A stretch of 64,000 nt of DNA from positions 2,604,001 through 2,668,000 of the forward strand of contig JAXMBC010000001.1 of the NCBI GenBank assembly GCA_046350055.1, given 5' to 3'. Made by a program: the position numbers and the translations under genes. The notes below the pieces were generated by a model that searched no databases, was not told where the DNA came from, and saw nothing but the letters and a program-made list of their open reading frames with translations. Source of the stretch: JAEUIE01 sp046350055. GTDB taxonomy: Bacteria; Planctomycetota; Planctomycetia; Gemmatales; HRBIN36. This document shows, piece after piece, positions 9,022-17,721 of this stretch (position 1 is the first letter of the stretch; every line of letters begins with the position of its first letter).

Positions 9022-9738
9022 TCGGCCGCCCCGGCTGCTTTTCTTCGGCGGATTCAATGCCTTCAGGATGAAATAGGCCAGTTGTGCCATGGATGTCAGA
9101 GTTGCTCCGACATAAGTCAACGCAGCAGCTTCCAGAACCTTCCCGACTACCTTGTCTTCATCTTCTGCTACAAGACCTGCCTTGATCAGGTTTTCACGTC
9201 CTCTCCGTGTTGCGTCAAATTCCACAGGCAGGTTCAATAGCTGGAAAATCACGGTTAGAGAAAAGATGCCGATACCAGCCAGCAGAACCCACTTTCCCAG
9301 CACCTGTTCCACGGAAACCATGCTCAGGCCTGCAAGAACGATGAGCATACCCGTGCTACTGCCAAAACTAGCCAGTGGCACTGCCAGATTACGCAATTTG
9401 AGGAGAGGGTAGTTGAGACCATCCTGAATGGCATGTCCTGCTTCGTGTGCGGCCACGCCAATCGCAGCCAGTGACTTGCCTGAATACACTTCACCCGAAA
9501 GCCTCAGAACCTTGTCGCGTGGGTCGTAATGATCGCTGAGTGTGCCCTCAGTTTCTACAATCTGGGCGATCACTCCTGCCTCTTTCAGCATGCGCTCCGC
9601 AGCCTCTGCACCAGTTAGTCCGCATCGTGCCGTGACCTGCTGGCCCGCTGCAAAGTTGACCTTTACTCTCCACGAAGCCCACGCAGAAAACAGCAGGGCA
9701 GGTACGATCAGGTACAGAAACTGTAAATCATCCAGCAT
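9004..9738 (-). CDS. YugP-like membrane zinc metallopeptidase
   Basis: A 244-residue protein of the neutral zinc metallopeptidase family (Zn_peptidase_2, YugP). The N-terminal membrane helix (FLYLIVPALLFSAWASWRV) is followed by the family pattern around CGLTGAEAAERML and SDHYDP, then the zinc site AAHEAGHAIQ (HExxH). Further hydrophobic helices occupy about 120-170 and 210-230. These proteins are M48-related membrane peptidases of poorly known substrate. It is convergent with the kinase gene and overlaps its end. The C-terminus is Arg/Ser-rich. Confidence 0.85.
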   Translation of the reverse strand: MLDDLQFLYLIVPALLFSAWASWRVKVNFAAGQQVTARCGLTGAEAAERMLKEAGVIAQIVETEGTLSDHYDPRDKVLRLSGEVYSGKSLAAIGVAAHEAGHAIQDGLNYPLLKLRNLAVPLASFGSSTGMLIVLAGLSMVSVEQVLGKWVLLAGIGIFSLTVIFQLLNLPVEFDATRRGRENLIKAGLVAEDEDKVVGKVLEAAALTYVGATLTSMAQLAYFILKALNPPKKSSRGGRSRRRQ

Positions 9739-9900
9739 CGATCAGCCCAGCCTTTTTTCTCTAGCGTAGCTTAGCCAGTTTACAGAATCTTGTGGCAATT
9801 TGAGAGACGGTTCTCACCTTGTCGTTGCGTTCGTCACAGTCGTTCAAGTTTGTGCAGTTTATCGCCGATAAGACAGTGGGATACTCTCGGGAGCCAAGCC

Positions 9901-11439
9901 ATGGCGCGCCTTCGTCGACCATTTCACAGCTTGATAACCGCTGGACTCGTCAGCCTTGCTCCTGTCATGGTAAGTGCTCAATCGCCCACTTTGATAGCTG
10001 TACCGCCACCTGCCAGAACAGTGATGCCTGCTGCAGAATGGTCGAAGGTGACAATTGAAAAGCTGAATACCTGCTGGATGGAAAGTCATTCCGGGAAGCG
10101 GGCAAGTCTGCTTCATGAAGTGGCAGAGCAGACACCATCACATCTGGCTTACCTTACACGAGTACTGCAACAGAACAATGCTGAGGAAACCAGTAAGTTG
10201 GTGCGCGGTCTCAAGGATTATTTCAGCTTGATCCGCCGCATTACCTGGTCGAAGGACGATCTCCCCCATGTCCAGCGTATCGTCGCGAGTTGGTCTGTCA
10301 CAGTGCCTCAGCTGGTCAAGCTGTTACCTGCCGCTGATTTAAGTGCTCAGCAGCGTCGTGTCCTCGAACAAGTGCTGGTCGATCTCGCTGCTCTCTGCAA
10401 AGATGCACAACTTGGTACTCCAGTGGCCAGACAAACCTGGCAATCACAGGCTGCTCTGTTGGGACAATACAGCACTGATCCCAAGTTGAGTGTTCGTCTG
10501 GCCGCGTTGAGCGTGATTGAAGCCATCGGTCCGGACGCTCAGCAGGCCAACGGGGCCCTTGTCAAGTGCCTGGCAGATCCGGACAGCTTCGTTCGGTGGG
10601 CGGCAGTTCGTGCGATGCATTCCATTGGGATCGATCCTCAGGCAGCGGAAGCACTTTCCAAGCTCAAGAAGGATGAAGATCCGCAGGTTCGCGATGCTGC
10701 TTTGCTGGCACTCGCCACGCCTGCATCACCCGTGAATACCTTGGCTACGATGCAGCAGAAACCTGTCGTCAATGAGAAGCAATCTGTCGTAAACCTCACC
10801 TCAACGCAAAACACCAGGCTGCCTGAGCCTTCGAACAAGCCCAGTGAACTGCCAAAGCTGGATCTGACGCCGCTACCTGCAGTGAGCAAGACAAAGACTG
10901 AAACCCGGTCGACAGTTCCAGTGGTACCTGCGAAGAAAACCGAATCGGTACCTGTCAGCAGTAAGCCTGCACAACCTGCAGTGTTGCCGTCAGTCATGCC
11001 CGGAACACCGTTACAGACTCCTGTAACAACAGGTACTCCTGTTTCGCAATCGGTGCCACTCTTCACTCCGCCAACGGTAAGTCAACCAGTTCGTGATACG
11101 ACATCTGCCGTCCAGCCTGCGAGTGCCACGGTGCCTGCACGGGTGAACCCCGTGCAAGTCTGGCTTCCCAAGCTGCGGCAAGGCACCGTGGAAGAACAAC
11201 TCGTAGCAGTTAGAGAGCTAGGTAAACTGAAGGCCGATGCTGGTGATGCAGTGCCTGCCTTGGCAGAACTGCTGTTAAAGAGTGATATTGCTGTTCGTCG
11301 CGAAGTGCCCAACACCCTGGCAATGATTGGCAAACGTGCCAGACTCGCTACCGCCGTCCTGGAGCGATGCCTTCAGGATGAAGATACCGACGTCAAAGTC
11401 AATGCTGCCCGCGCCCTGCTGGAACTGGCTGACAAATAG
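9901..11439 (+). CDS. Secreted HEAT-repeat protein
   Basis: A 512-residue protein. I prefer ATG 9901 because it starts a clear signal peptide (LITAGLVSLAPVMVSAQ); the frame is open further upstream to 9790 but that part is not signal-like. Two HEAT/PBS-lyase-type repeat blocks are visible: about 180-275 (VRLAALSVIEAIGPDA, VRWAAVRAMHSIGID, VRDAALLALA) and about 420-510 (VRRELGKLKADAGDAVPALA-type units and VKVNAARALLELA). They flank a long low-complexity Pro/Val/Thr/Ser linker (about 285-415). HEAT repeats of this type usually mediate protein binding. The isomerase gene follows closely. Confidence 0.75.
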   Translation: MARLRRPFHSLITAGLVSLAPVMVSAQSPTLIAVPPPARTVMPAAEWSKVTIEKLNTCWMESHSGKRASLLHEVAEQTPSHLAYLTRVLQQNNAEETSKLVRGLKDYFSLIRRITWSKDDLPHVQRIVASWSVTVPQLVKLLPAADLSAQQRRVLEQVLVDLAALCKDAQLGTPVARQTWQSQAALLGQYSTDPKLSVRLAALSVIEAIGPDAQQANGALVKCLADPDSFVRWAAVRAMHSIGIDPQAAEALSKLKKDEDPQVRDAALLALATPASPVNTLATMQQKPVVNEKQSVVNLTSTQNTRLPEPSNKPSELPKLDLTPLPAVSKTKTETRSTVPVVPAKKTESVPVSSKPAQPAVLPSVMPGTPLQTPVTTGTPVSQSVPLFTPPTVSQPVRDTTSAVQPASATVPARVNPVQVWLPKLRQGTVEEQLVAVRELGKLKADAGDAVPALAELLLKSDIAVRREVPNTLAMIGKRARLATAVLERCLQDEDTDVKVNAARALLELADK

Positions 11440-11505
11440 TGAAGCAAACTGCTCTCGCATTCTTTCAGGGTTTTGTTATCTCCTCCAGCTGGAGGAGGGA
11501 GACTC

Positions 11506-12432
11506 ATGCGTACCATCGTTCTTGGCACACTGACTTCATTGTTTCTGCTGTCCACAAGTACTGCTGCACAGGCTCAGCTTTTCGCAGGCAAGCCCATTGC
11601 AGTGGTCAATGGCCAGGCAGTTCCACGCGATGAATGGGAAGCGGCTGTGAAGCGATTGCCCGCTCCACCTCCCAATATCACGCCCGAAGCACGCAAGGCT
11701 GCAGCTATGCAGGTACTGGCGCTGATGATCGATGATGTCTTGCTTCGTCAGTTCCTGAACAAGCAGGTGCCGGCCCCCGCGGCCAGCGAAATTCAATCAC
11801 GCATCACGCAACTGGAAACAGCACTGCGGGCTAACAAGAAAACTCTGGCTGATTACTATCGTGAGACCGGGCTCAACGAGGAGAAACTGCGATCCGGTAT
11901 TTCGGCTGAAACACAATGGCAGACCTATCTGGCACGTCGGGTGTCGCAGGATGATCTGAAGAAGTACTACAACGATAACAAGGACATGTTCGATGGCGCC
12001 AAGATTCGCGTCGCTCACATCGTGTATACTGTGCCGCCAGGCGATGCCAGGAAGGATGCAGAGGGCAAGGACTACATGGAACGTGTGCGACTGGAGCTTC
12101 TCAAGGGCGCGGACTTTGCTGCCCTCGCTAAACAGTACTCATTCGACAAGTCAAGTTCGGACAAGGGTGGAGACCTTGGCTGGTTCCCGCCTCGTAAGGC
12201 AGATCCCGATCAGTTTATTCGCACCGCTTCCAGTATGAAGAAGGGCGAGGTCAGCGGACTGGTCCGCACCGAGTATGGCTATCACATCATTCAGGTAGCT
12301 GATTATCAGCCTGGCAAGTCCAGCACGTATGAGGATGTGAAAGAATCGGTCAGGGACGTGTATGCGGACGAACTGAAAGTGGCCATAATCATGCAACAGC
12401 GTCGCGAAGCGAAGATTGAAGTGAATGATTAG
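11506..12432 (+). CDS. PpiC/SurA-type peptidyl-prolyl cis-trans isomerase
   Basis: A 308-residue exported protein. ATG 11506 is favoured by GGAGGAGGGAG just upstream and a signal peptide (TIVLGTLTSLFLLSTSTAAQA). After an N-terminal SurA-like helical part (about 30-160), a parvulin domain follows at about 165-270 with the hallmarks IRVAHIVY, FAALAKQYSFDKSS, GGDLGWFPP and EYGYHIIQV. It should catalyse proline isomerisation and chaperone outer-membrane or secreted proteins in the periplasm. It lies 66 bases after the HEAT protein and ends before a terminator-like hairpin. Confidence 0.87.
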   Translation: MRTIVLGTLTSLFLLSTSTAAQAQLFAGKPIAVVNGQAVPRDEWEAAVKRLPAPPPNITPEARKAAAMQVLALMIDDVLLRQFLNKQVPAPAASEIQSRITQLETALRANKKTLADYYRETGLNEEKLRSGISAETQWQTYLARRVSQDDLKKYYNDNKDMFDGAKIRVAHIVYTVPPGDARKDAEGKDYMERVRLELLKGADFAALAKQYSFDKSSSDKGGDLGWFPPRKADPDQFIRTASSMKKGEVSGLVRTEYGYHIIQVADYQPGKSSTYEDVKESVRDVYADELKVAIIMQQRREAKIEVND

Positions 12433-12460
12433 CTGATGGATAAATCTGAGTGTAATTCAC

Positions 12461-12494
12461 GCAGCCCTGTTCCGGCATGGAAGAGGGCTGCTTC
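12461..12494 (+). terminator. Candidate hairpin terminator after the isomerase gene
   Basis: An 8-bp stem, GCAGCCCT (12461-12468) pairing with AGGGCTGC (12484-12491), closes a 15-base loop; only a short T/C-rich stretch follows. The weak T tract makes it a modest candidate. It separates the isomerase from yidD. Confidence 0.45.
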
Positions 12495-12526
12495 TGCATT
12501 CAGTCCCTTCAATATACAATGCACTC

Positions 12527-12757
12527 ATGCTGCGTTACCTCTTCCTGCCTCTTTCCTGGTTCCTCATCCTTTTAGTGAAGCTTTATCAGTATCTGCTCAG
12601 CCCCTTTTTCGGCGGCCAGTGCCGTTTCTATCCCAGTTGCAGCCAGTACATGATCCTTGCCATCCAGAAACACGGTCCCTTCCGTGGCACGGGTAAGGGA
12701 CTGTGGCGACTTTGCAAATGTCACCCATGGCACCCTGGTGGATATGACTATCCCTGA
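12527..12757 (+). CDS. yidD: Membrane protein insertion efficiency factor YidD
   Basis: A 76-residue protein with the full YidD signature: a hydrophobic N-terminus, LVKLYQYLLSP, the conserved CRFYPSCSQY block and the C-terminal CHPWHPGGYD. YidD assists YidC-dependent insertion of inner-membrane proteins at the cytoplasmic face. In many bacteria it lies between rnpA and yidC; here it stands apart, downstream of a periplasmic isomerase and convergent with an ABC transporter gene. Confidence 0.95.
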   Translation: MLRYLFLPLSWFLILLVKLYQYLLSPFFGGQCRFYPSCSQYMILAIQKHGPFRGTGKGLWRLCKCHPWHPGGYDYP

Positions 12758-12776
12758 CAGCAACATGGACGAAAAG

Positions 12777-14360
12777 CTAGCTTTTCCCTTTTGCCCACTT
12801 CTCTTCCAGATACCGTGCCAGATATCCCAGAGGCACTGACATCAGCAGATAGAGTGTCGCCGTTGCAAGGCCGATCTCGAAGTACTGGTTCGCAGGCTTC
12901 GAGAGAATCTGGAACTGTTTGGACAACTCTACCAGCGAGATGGCGCTGACCAGGCTGGTATCCTTGAACAGGGCTACAAAGTCGTTCGTCATCGGGGGAA
13001 TAATGCTGCGTAATGCTTGTGGTAGAATGATCCGTCGGAAGGTCAGTGGCTTGGGCATTCCCAGCGCTGCAGCGGCTTCCCATTGCCCGATAGGCACCGC
13101 ACTCAGCCCAGCCCGGTAAACCTCTGCTTCATAGGCGGCGTAGTTCAACCCAAATGCGAGGATTGCCACGAACTCCTGAGCGAAGCTGCGATAACCTTCG
13201 CCGAGCAGGGCAATCACAGCATTTCCCACTTCCGGCACACCGTAGTAGAGAACATAGAGCAGGAACAGTACCGGTATGCCGCGAAAGAACTCGACATAGC
13301 ATGTCGCGAACAACTTGGCATACCACGGACCATAGAGCCGCATCATGGCGATAGGCAATCCGATCAGCACCGCCAGCAGCATGCTCAACACCGCAATGCG
13401 GATGGTGACGATGGCACCTTCCCAAAGCAGTCGCACATAGCCTCCTTCGCCGAAGGGGTGGTACTTCGAAGTTGCTTCTCCGGCAATGGCCTGTGGATTC
13501 TCGAGATCGAGTTGATCAGCATTCCAGAGTCGCCACTTTTCGTAGATGCGACGGAGCGTACCATCCTTCCACAGTTCCAGCAGGGCGGCATCTACTTGTG
13601 CGGCCAATTCTTCGCTATTCTTGCGAAAGACAATGACATAGTAACCCCTGGCGAATGGATCACCCATGTAGCGCAGTTTGGCATTGGGGCGGGCATAGAC
13701 ATCAGCCATTGGCAGATCCAGGAGCACCGCATCGATGCGACCCAATTCCAGATCGCGGTAGGCATCAGTCGGGCCTTCATATTTCTGTATCTTGCTCTGC
13801 TTCTGTGTGAGGATGCGATCTGCAGCAGTATCGGTCATGGTGCCAACAAGCAGCTTCTGACTCAGGCACTCGTCGAAGGTATTGAAGCGTTTCTCATCTA
13901 CCCGCACCACCAGTTGCTGACGGTAGATGTAATACGGCCGACTGAGCCGGAACTGGGCAGCCCGGTCTGGTGTTGCTTCCATGCCATTCATGGCCATGTC
14001 GTAATCGCCACGTTGCAGGCCGTTGGTGAGTTCTTCGAACTTGTTCTGCACGAACTGCAAGGATCGACCGAGCTTCTGTCCAAGAGCTTCAGCGATTTCC
14101 ACTTCGTATCCCAGGTAACGATCATCCTTCTGGGGATCGCGGAAGATGTATGGTGCCCCACCCTCCGCATCGGAGCCCCAGCGCAGCTTGGGCTTCTCCT
14201 GACTACGGATCACATTTGTGAGACAACACAAAACAAGTAGTGCTGTGAAGCGTGTCAATGCGTTCGTGGCTCCCAGGTAAGATGTCCAAATGAAACGACC
14301 CTGTTGCACGATGGTATAGCGTACAGCAGGGTCGTCAATGGGATTTGGCGAATCGAGCAC
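12777..14360 (-). CDS. Fused amino-acid ABC transporter: solute-binding domain plus permease
   Basis: A 527-residue fusion. Residues about 50-285 match family 3 periplasmic binding proteins for polar amino acids (KLRWGSDAEGGAPYIF, GYEVEIAEALGQKLG, GRIDAVLLDLP). Residues about 300-520 are a GlnP/HisM-type permease with five or so membrane helices and an EAA loop (EAAAALGMPKPLTFRRIILP) that contacts the ATPase. The receptor is therefore tethered to the membrane. The start is uncertain: GTG 14360 is used, and a hydrophobic segment (LTRFTALLVLCCLTN) follows at about 35-50. No ATPase gene lies nearby, so it must come from elsewhere. The next upstream gene ends 17 bases away. Confidence 0.85.
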   Translation of the reverse strand: MLDSPNPIDDPAVRYTIVQQGRFIWTSYLGATNALTRFTALLVLCCLTNVIRSQEKPKLRWGSDAEGGAPYIFRDPQKDDRYLGYEVEIAEALGQKLGRSLQFVQNKFEELTNGLQRGDYDMAMNGMEATPDRAAQFRLSRPYYIYRQQLVVRVDEKRFNTFDECLSQKLLVGTMTDTAADRILTQKQSKIQKYEGPTDAYRDLELGRIDAVLLDLPMADVYARPNAKLRYMGDPFARGYYVIVFRKNSEELAAQVDAALLELWKDGTLRRIYEKWRLWNADQLDLENPQAIAGEATSKYHPFGEGGYVRLLWEGAIVTIRIAVLSMLLAVLIGLPIAMMRLYGPWYAKLFATCYVEFFRGIPVLFLLYVLYYGVPEVGNAVIALLGEGYRSFAQEFVAILAFGLNYAAYEAEVYRAGLSAVPIGQWEAAAALGMPKPLTFRRIILPQALRSIIPPMTNDFVALFKDTSLVSAISLVELSKQFQILSKPANQYFEIGLATATLYLLMSVPLGYLARYLEEKWAKGKS

Positions 14361-14377
14361 TAAAGTTCAGAATGATC

Positions 14378-15871
14378 TCATGCAGTACCCTTATCAGCGA
14401 TCTGCCTTTCCAGTGGCTTGCTGATTTGTTTAAAGATCACCGCTCCTATGCAAAGCAATACGAAGGTGGACAAATAGAAGGCCCAGTTGGGAATCACCTT
14501 CTCTGTATATATCCATGCCACCTGTGCGAGAATCAGATTACCCAGCGTATTGGTAAGCAGGAAGCAAGACGTGATGAAACTCTTCATGTTACTAGGCGCC
14601 ACGGCATAAGATAGCTCGAGACCCGTTCCATATACCAGGATTTCGCCAACTGTAAGCACGAAGTAGGCTAGAACGATCCACCATGCAGAGACCTTTTCGG
14701 CACCTGCCAGAGAGGCGGCTGCGGCTAAGGTGCCTGCTGCAGCACCGGTAATGACAAATCCCAGCGTAATCTTGAATGAACGGGTGTACTTTTTGCCTGT
14801 TGGATCAATCTTCGCCCAGAATATGGTGTAGATGGGAAGCAGGATAACGATGAACAGTGAATTGAGGAACTGGAATCCGTCAGCAGAAAACTCATATTTC
14901 CAGAAGCCCATGTTCAGAGTTCGATCGACATTGTCTCGTATGAAGAGTGTCCATTGATTATCGTTCTGTTCGTATGCAATCCAGAAAAAGATGATCATGC
15001 CAAACACTCCTGCCAGCACACTAAGCGTTTTCCAGCGTTCAGCTTTTTCTGCATCAGTTAATTCCTTCTTCTGAATCACTTCTTCGGCATAATGCTTCTT
15101 TCCGATGATGAAGACGATCATAGCAGCCAACATCAACCAGGCTGGAACCTGAAATGCTGTGCCGTATCCTTTCTGATTCGCTGCGAGTACACGAGGATCC
15201 TTCGTAGGCAAATCCTCCTTACCATCAAGAATGTAGCCATCTCGTTCCTTGTCTATGGTGATCTCTTTTCCTTCAGACATCACTTTATCGCCTACTTTGA
15301 GGCTCTTGTACACAATGTTGTTTTTAGCCAGTTCGTTGTCACGCACATTAGTGCGAATCACTGGCAAAAACAGCATCGAAAGTAACGCGCCAAGGTTAAT
15401 GGAGAAATAAAAGATGTTGAACGCCTGCACTCGCAGTCCTTCTTGTCCCGGACGCTTCTGATCGTAAGTCATGCCCAGCAGCGATGAAATGTTTGGCTTG
15501 ATGATACCACTTCCGCAGGCGAGAAGTATCAGCGAGATTAACATGAAGTTTCGGTCAGGCACCGTGAGCATGAATTGACCGATTAGATAGGGCACGAGAA
15601 AGATGGCAAGCGACCAGTAACGCCCTAGCCAGCGGTCCGCAATGATACCGCCGACAATGGGCAACAAGTAACAAGCTGCTTTGAAGTACGGATAAAACCC
15701 CGACATTTCCGTATCGGAGTAGAGCAGGGTGCTGGTGAGATACAGTGGAAGTAGCGCTCGCATGCCATAGTAGGAACACCGTTCAGCAAATTCACCACCG
15801 AAGATGAACCAGAGTGCAGGCAAGTGGCCTTGCGGTTGAGGCGGAGTAGCAGAGGATGGGGTAGACATCAT
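14378..15871 (-). CDS. POT-family proton-coupled peptide transporter (first of tandem pair)
   Basis: A 497-residue major facilitator with about 12-14 hydrophobic helices. The proton-coupling signature GEFAERCSYYGM near residue 27 corresponds to the POT motif ExxERFxYYG, with Cys replacing Phe. A polar insert of about 60 residues (about 175-235) separates helices 6 and 7. GAGGTGAA precedes tandem ATGs at 15871 and 15868; the upstream paralogue's TGA overlaps this start. It probably imports di- or tripeptides. Confidence 0.85.
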   Translation of the reverse strand: MMSTPSSATPPQPQGHLPALWFIFGGEFAERCSYYGMRALLPLYLTSTLLYSDTEMSGFYPYFKAACYLLPIVGGIIADRWLGRYWSLAIFLVPYLIGQFMLTVPDRNFMLISLILLACGSGIIKPNISSLLGMTYDQKRPGQEGLRVQAFNIFYFSINLGALLSMLFLPVIRTNVRDNELAKNNIVYKSLKVGDKVMSEGKEITIDKERDGYILDGKEDLPTKDPRVLAANQKGYGTAFQVPAWLMLAAMIVFIIGKKHYAEEVIQKKELTDAEKAERWKTLSVLAGVFGMIIFFWIAYEQNDNQWTLFIRDNVDRTLNMGFWKYEFSADGFQFLNSLFIVILLPIYTIFWAKIDPTGKKYTRSFKITLGFVITGAAAGTLAAAASLAGAEKVSAWWIVLAYFVLTVGEILVYGTGLELSYAVAPSNMKSFITSCFLLTNTLGNLILAQVAWIYTEKVIPNWAFYLSTFVLLCIGAVIFKQISKPLERQIADKGTA

Positions 15872-17286
15872 TTCACCTCAGGCGGTGTTGTGGCGGCTTG
15901 CTCGGCTGCCAGGCGGCGGTTGAAGGGGATGGAGACAAAATAAAACGCGACTACCGCAAAGAGACACACCCCGAACTGAATACTAAAGTACTCGCCCGGA
16001 GTGAACAGCTTGACGCCGTTCGTATCGAGCTTGCTGTAGTAAGGCGTCACCTGGCGATTGATCAGCGTGCCACTGAAAATGGTAAACAGGAAGCACGCTG
16101 TGATGAAGCTCTTCATCGACTTCGGAGCAGCCACGAAGGCCAGCTCAAGACCGACAGGCGAGATGAGAATCTCAGCCACGGTGATACAGAAGTAACCTGC
16201 CACGAGCCAGGCAATGGAAGCCTTTCCCGAGCCGGCAAACTGGTAGGCGAGAATGAACATGAGCGGTGTCAATGCGGTAAAAACAAAACCGAGCTGCATC
16301 TTGTCCGTAGGGCGAATTTTGTACCCCTTGGCCTCCAGCCAGGTGAAGAGAACAGTCGAAAGAGGGAGCAGCGTCAGAATAAACCAGGCATTGAGTTGCT
16401 GGAACTGGTCTGCCTTGTAGGTGGTCCCGAACAGTGTGGTGTCGAGATGCTCGCGAGTAAAATAAAGCCAGACTGTGTTGTAGTGCTTCATCGTACTCCA
16501 GAAGACAGCACAGAGCACAAACACGCCAAGCAGCTTGAGAAGTGTACTCCATTGTTCTGCTCTCTCCTCAGGTGTCTTCTTCACATGATGGAGTGTCTCA
16601 GTGGCGTAGTACCGCTTGCCTAGAGCGAAAAGCACCAGTGCAACGACCATCAGAATGGTCGGTAACCAGTACGCGCTGTTTGGACCGTAGGCGTTCCGCA
16701 GTACCGGCATACCTGCCTGTGAAATCAGCGAGCCAACATTGATGGCCCAGTAGAACATCGAGAAAGCAGTGCTACGCAGTTGCATTTGCCCAGGTCGCTG
16801 CTGGTCGTAGGTCATGCCCAGAAGCGTCGAGAGATTTGGCTTAATCACCCCGCTGCCAAAGGCGAGAATAACCAGTGCCACCAGCATGATGACAGGAGGA
16901 GTCGAATGCACGATTCCATTGCTGTCGGTCGTACGTATCACATCATCTGGAGTGAGCGGGATCGTCATCAGCCAGTTGCCGATGATATAGGGCACAGCGA
17001 AGCCTACGATGGTCCAGTATTTACCCAGGAATCGATCTGCAATGATACCACCGATCAGTGGCGTCAGATACGTGGCTGCTTGAAAAGTATAGGACCACTG
17101 CGAGGAATCTGCCTCGCTGAACTTGAGCGTCTCGTTCATGTAGAACGTGAGGATCGCCAGCATGCCGTAATAGGAACAACGCTCGGCCAGTTCACCCCAG
17201 AAGAGGAACCAGAACCCCACTGGGTGGCCTTTGATATAGGCCACCATCCTGGATAGCAGATTATAGGGGTCGGGACTGGCGGACAT
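15868..17286 (-). CDS. POT-family proton-coupled peptide transporter (second of tandem pair)
   Basis: A 472-residue paralogue of the neighbouring transporter. It shares GELAERCSYYGM near residue 30 and the block GSGVIKPNLSTLLGMTYDQ found in both proteins (helix 4-5 region). It lacks the long polar insert of its partner. The two genes overlap by a TGA/ATG junction and are clearly a tandem duplication with later divergence. The thioesterase gene lies upstream and ends up 19 bases from this start, so all three are probably in one transcript. Confidence 0.85.
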   Translation of the reverse strand: MSASPDPYNLLSRMVAYIKGHPVGFWFLFWGELAERCSYYGMLAILTFYMNETLKFSEADSSQWSYTFQAATYLTPLIGGIIADRFLGKYWTIVGFAVPYIIGNWLMTIPLTPDDVIRTTDSNGIVHSTPPVIMLVALVILAFGSGVIKPNLSTLLGMTYDQQRPGQMQLRSTAFSMFYWAINVGSLISQAGMPVLRNAYGPNSAYWLPTILMVVALVLFALGKRYYATETLHHVKKTPEERAEQWSTLLKLLGVFVLCAVFWSTMKHYNTVWLYFTREHLDTTLFGTTYKADQFQQLNAWFILTLLPLSTVLFTWLEAKGYKIRPTDKMQLGFVFTALTPLMFILAYQFAGSGKASIAWLVAGYFCITVAEILISPVGLELAFVAAPKSMKSFITACFLFTIFSGTLINRQVTPYYSKLDTNGVKLFTPGEYFSIQFGVCLFAVVAFYFVSIPFNRRLAAEQAATTPPEVK

Positions 17287-17305
17287 GTCACATCCTGCGG
17301 GTAAC

Positions 17306-17713
17306 TTATTTTCCTTCGGGCGAGGCGCCGTGAGGAACGGGCTTCATGGTACCATCCGCCTGTCGTTCGACCGAGACATAAATCACATCAGCCTGCGTCA
17401 CAGGCAGAATTTTCCCTTGCCGTTCAGCTTCCACTTCTATCCGCACCGTAATGGAGGTTCGTCCAATGCGCACAGGGGATGACCAGAAACTCACCAGATC
17501 ACCCACCATGACTGGCTGCTTGAAATCGACTTTATCAATAGCGATTGTCACCAGCATGGGCGACTTGCAGCCTGCCTGATCAAGCACGTGCCGTGCTCCA
17601 CAGGCAGCAGCCTGATCGATGTAACTCAGCAACACACCGCCAAAGATGGTTCCCAGCGGGTTGGTATCCCGAGGCATCATGACAACTTTGATGGCAAGAT
17701 AGCGGTCGCTCAT
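17306..17713 (-). CDS. Hotdog-fold acyl-CoA thioesterase (YciA/BFIT type)
   Basis: A 135-residue single hotdog domain. The family signature is clear: MMPRDTNPLGTIFGGVLLSYIDQAA, with the catalytic-region Asn/Asp pattern, followed by the strand KVDFKQPVMVGDLV. It should hydrolyse acyl-CoA thioesters in the cytoplasm; the chain-length preference cannot be told. It lies 8 bases after the MetE-like gene in the same direction. Confidence 0.87.
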   Translation of the reverse strand: MSDRYLAIKVVMMPRDTNPLGTIFGGVLLSYIDQAAACGARHVLDQAGCKSPMLVTIAIDKVDFKQPVMVGDLVSFWSSPVRIGRTSITVRIEVEAERQGKILPVTQADVIYVSVERQADGTMKPVPHGASPEGK

Positions 17714-17721
17714 AGGGAAAC

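Noticed and set aside
13083..14240. A 385-codon plus-strand frame opposite the ABC transporter fusion
   Set aside because: The minus-strand gene has clear receptor and permease motifs; the plus frame has none.
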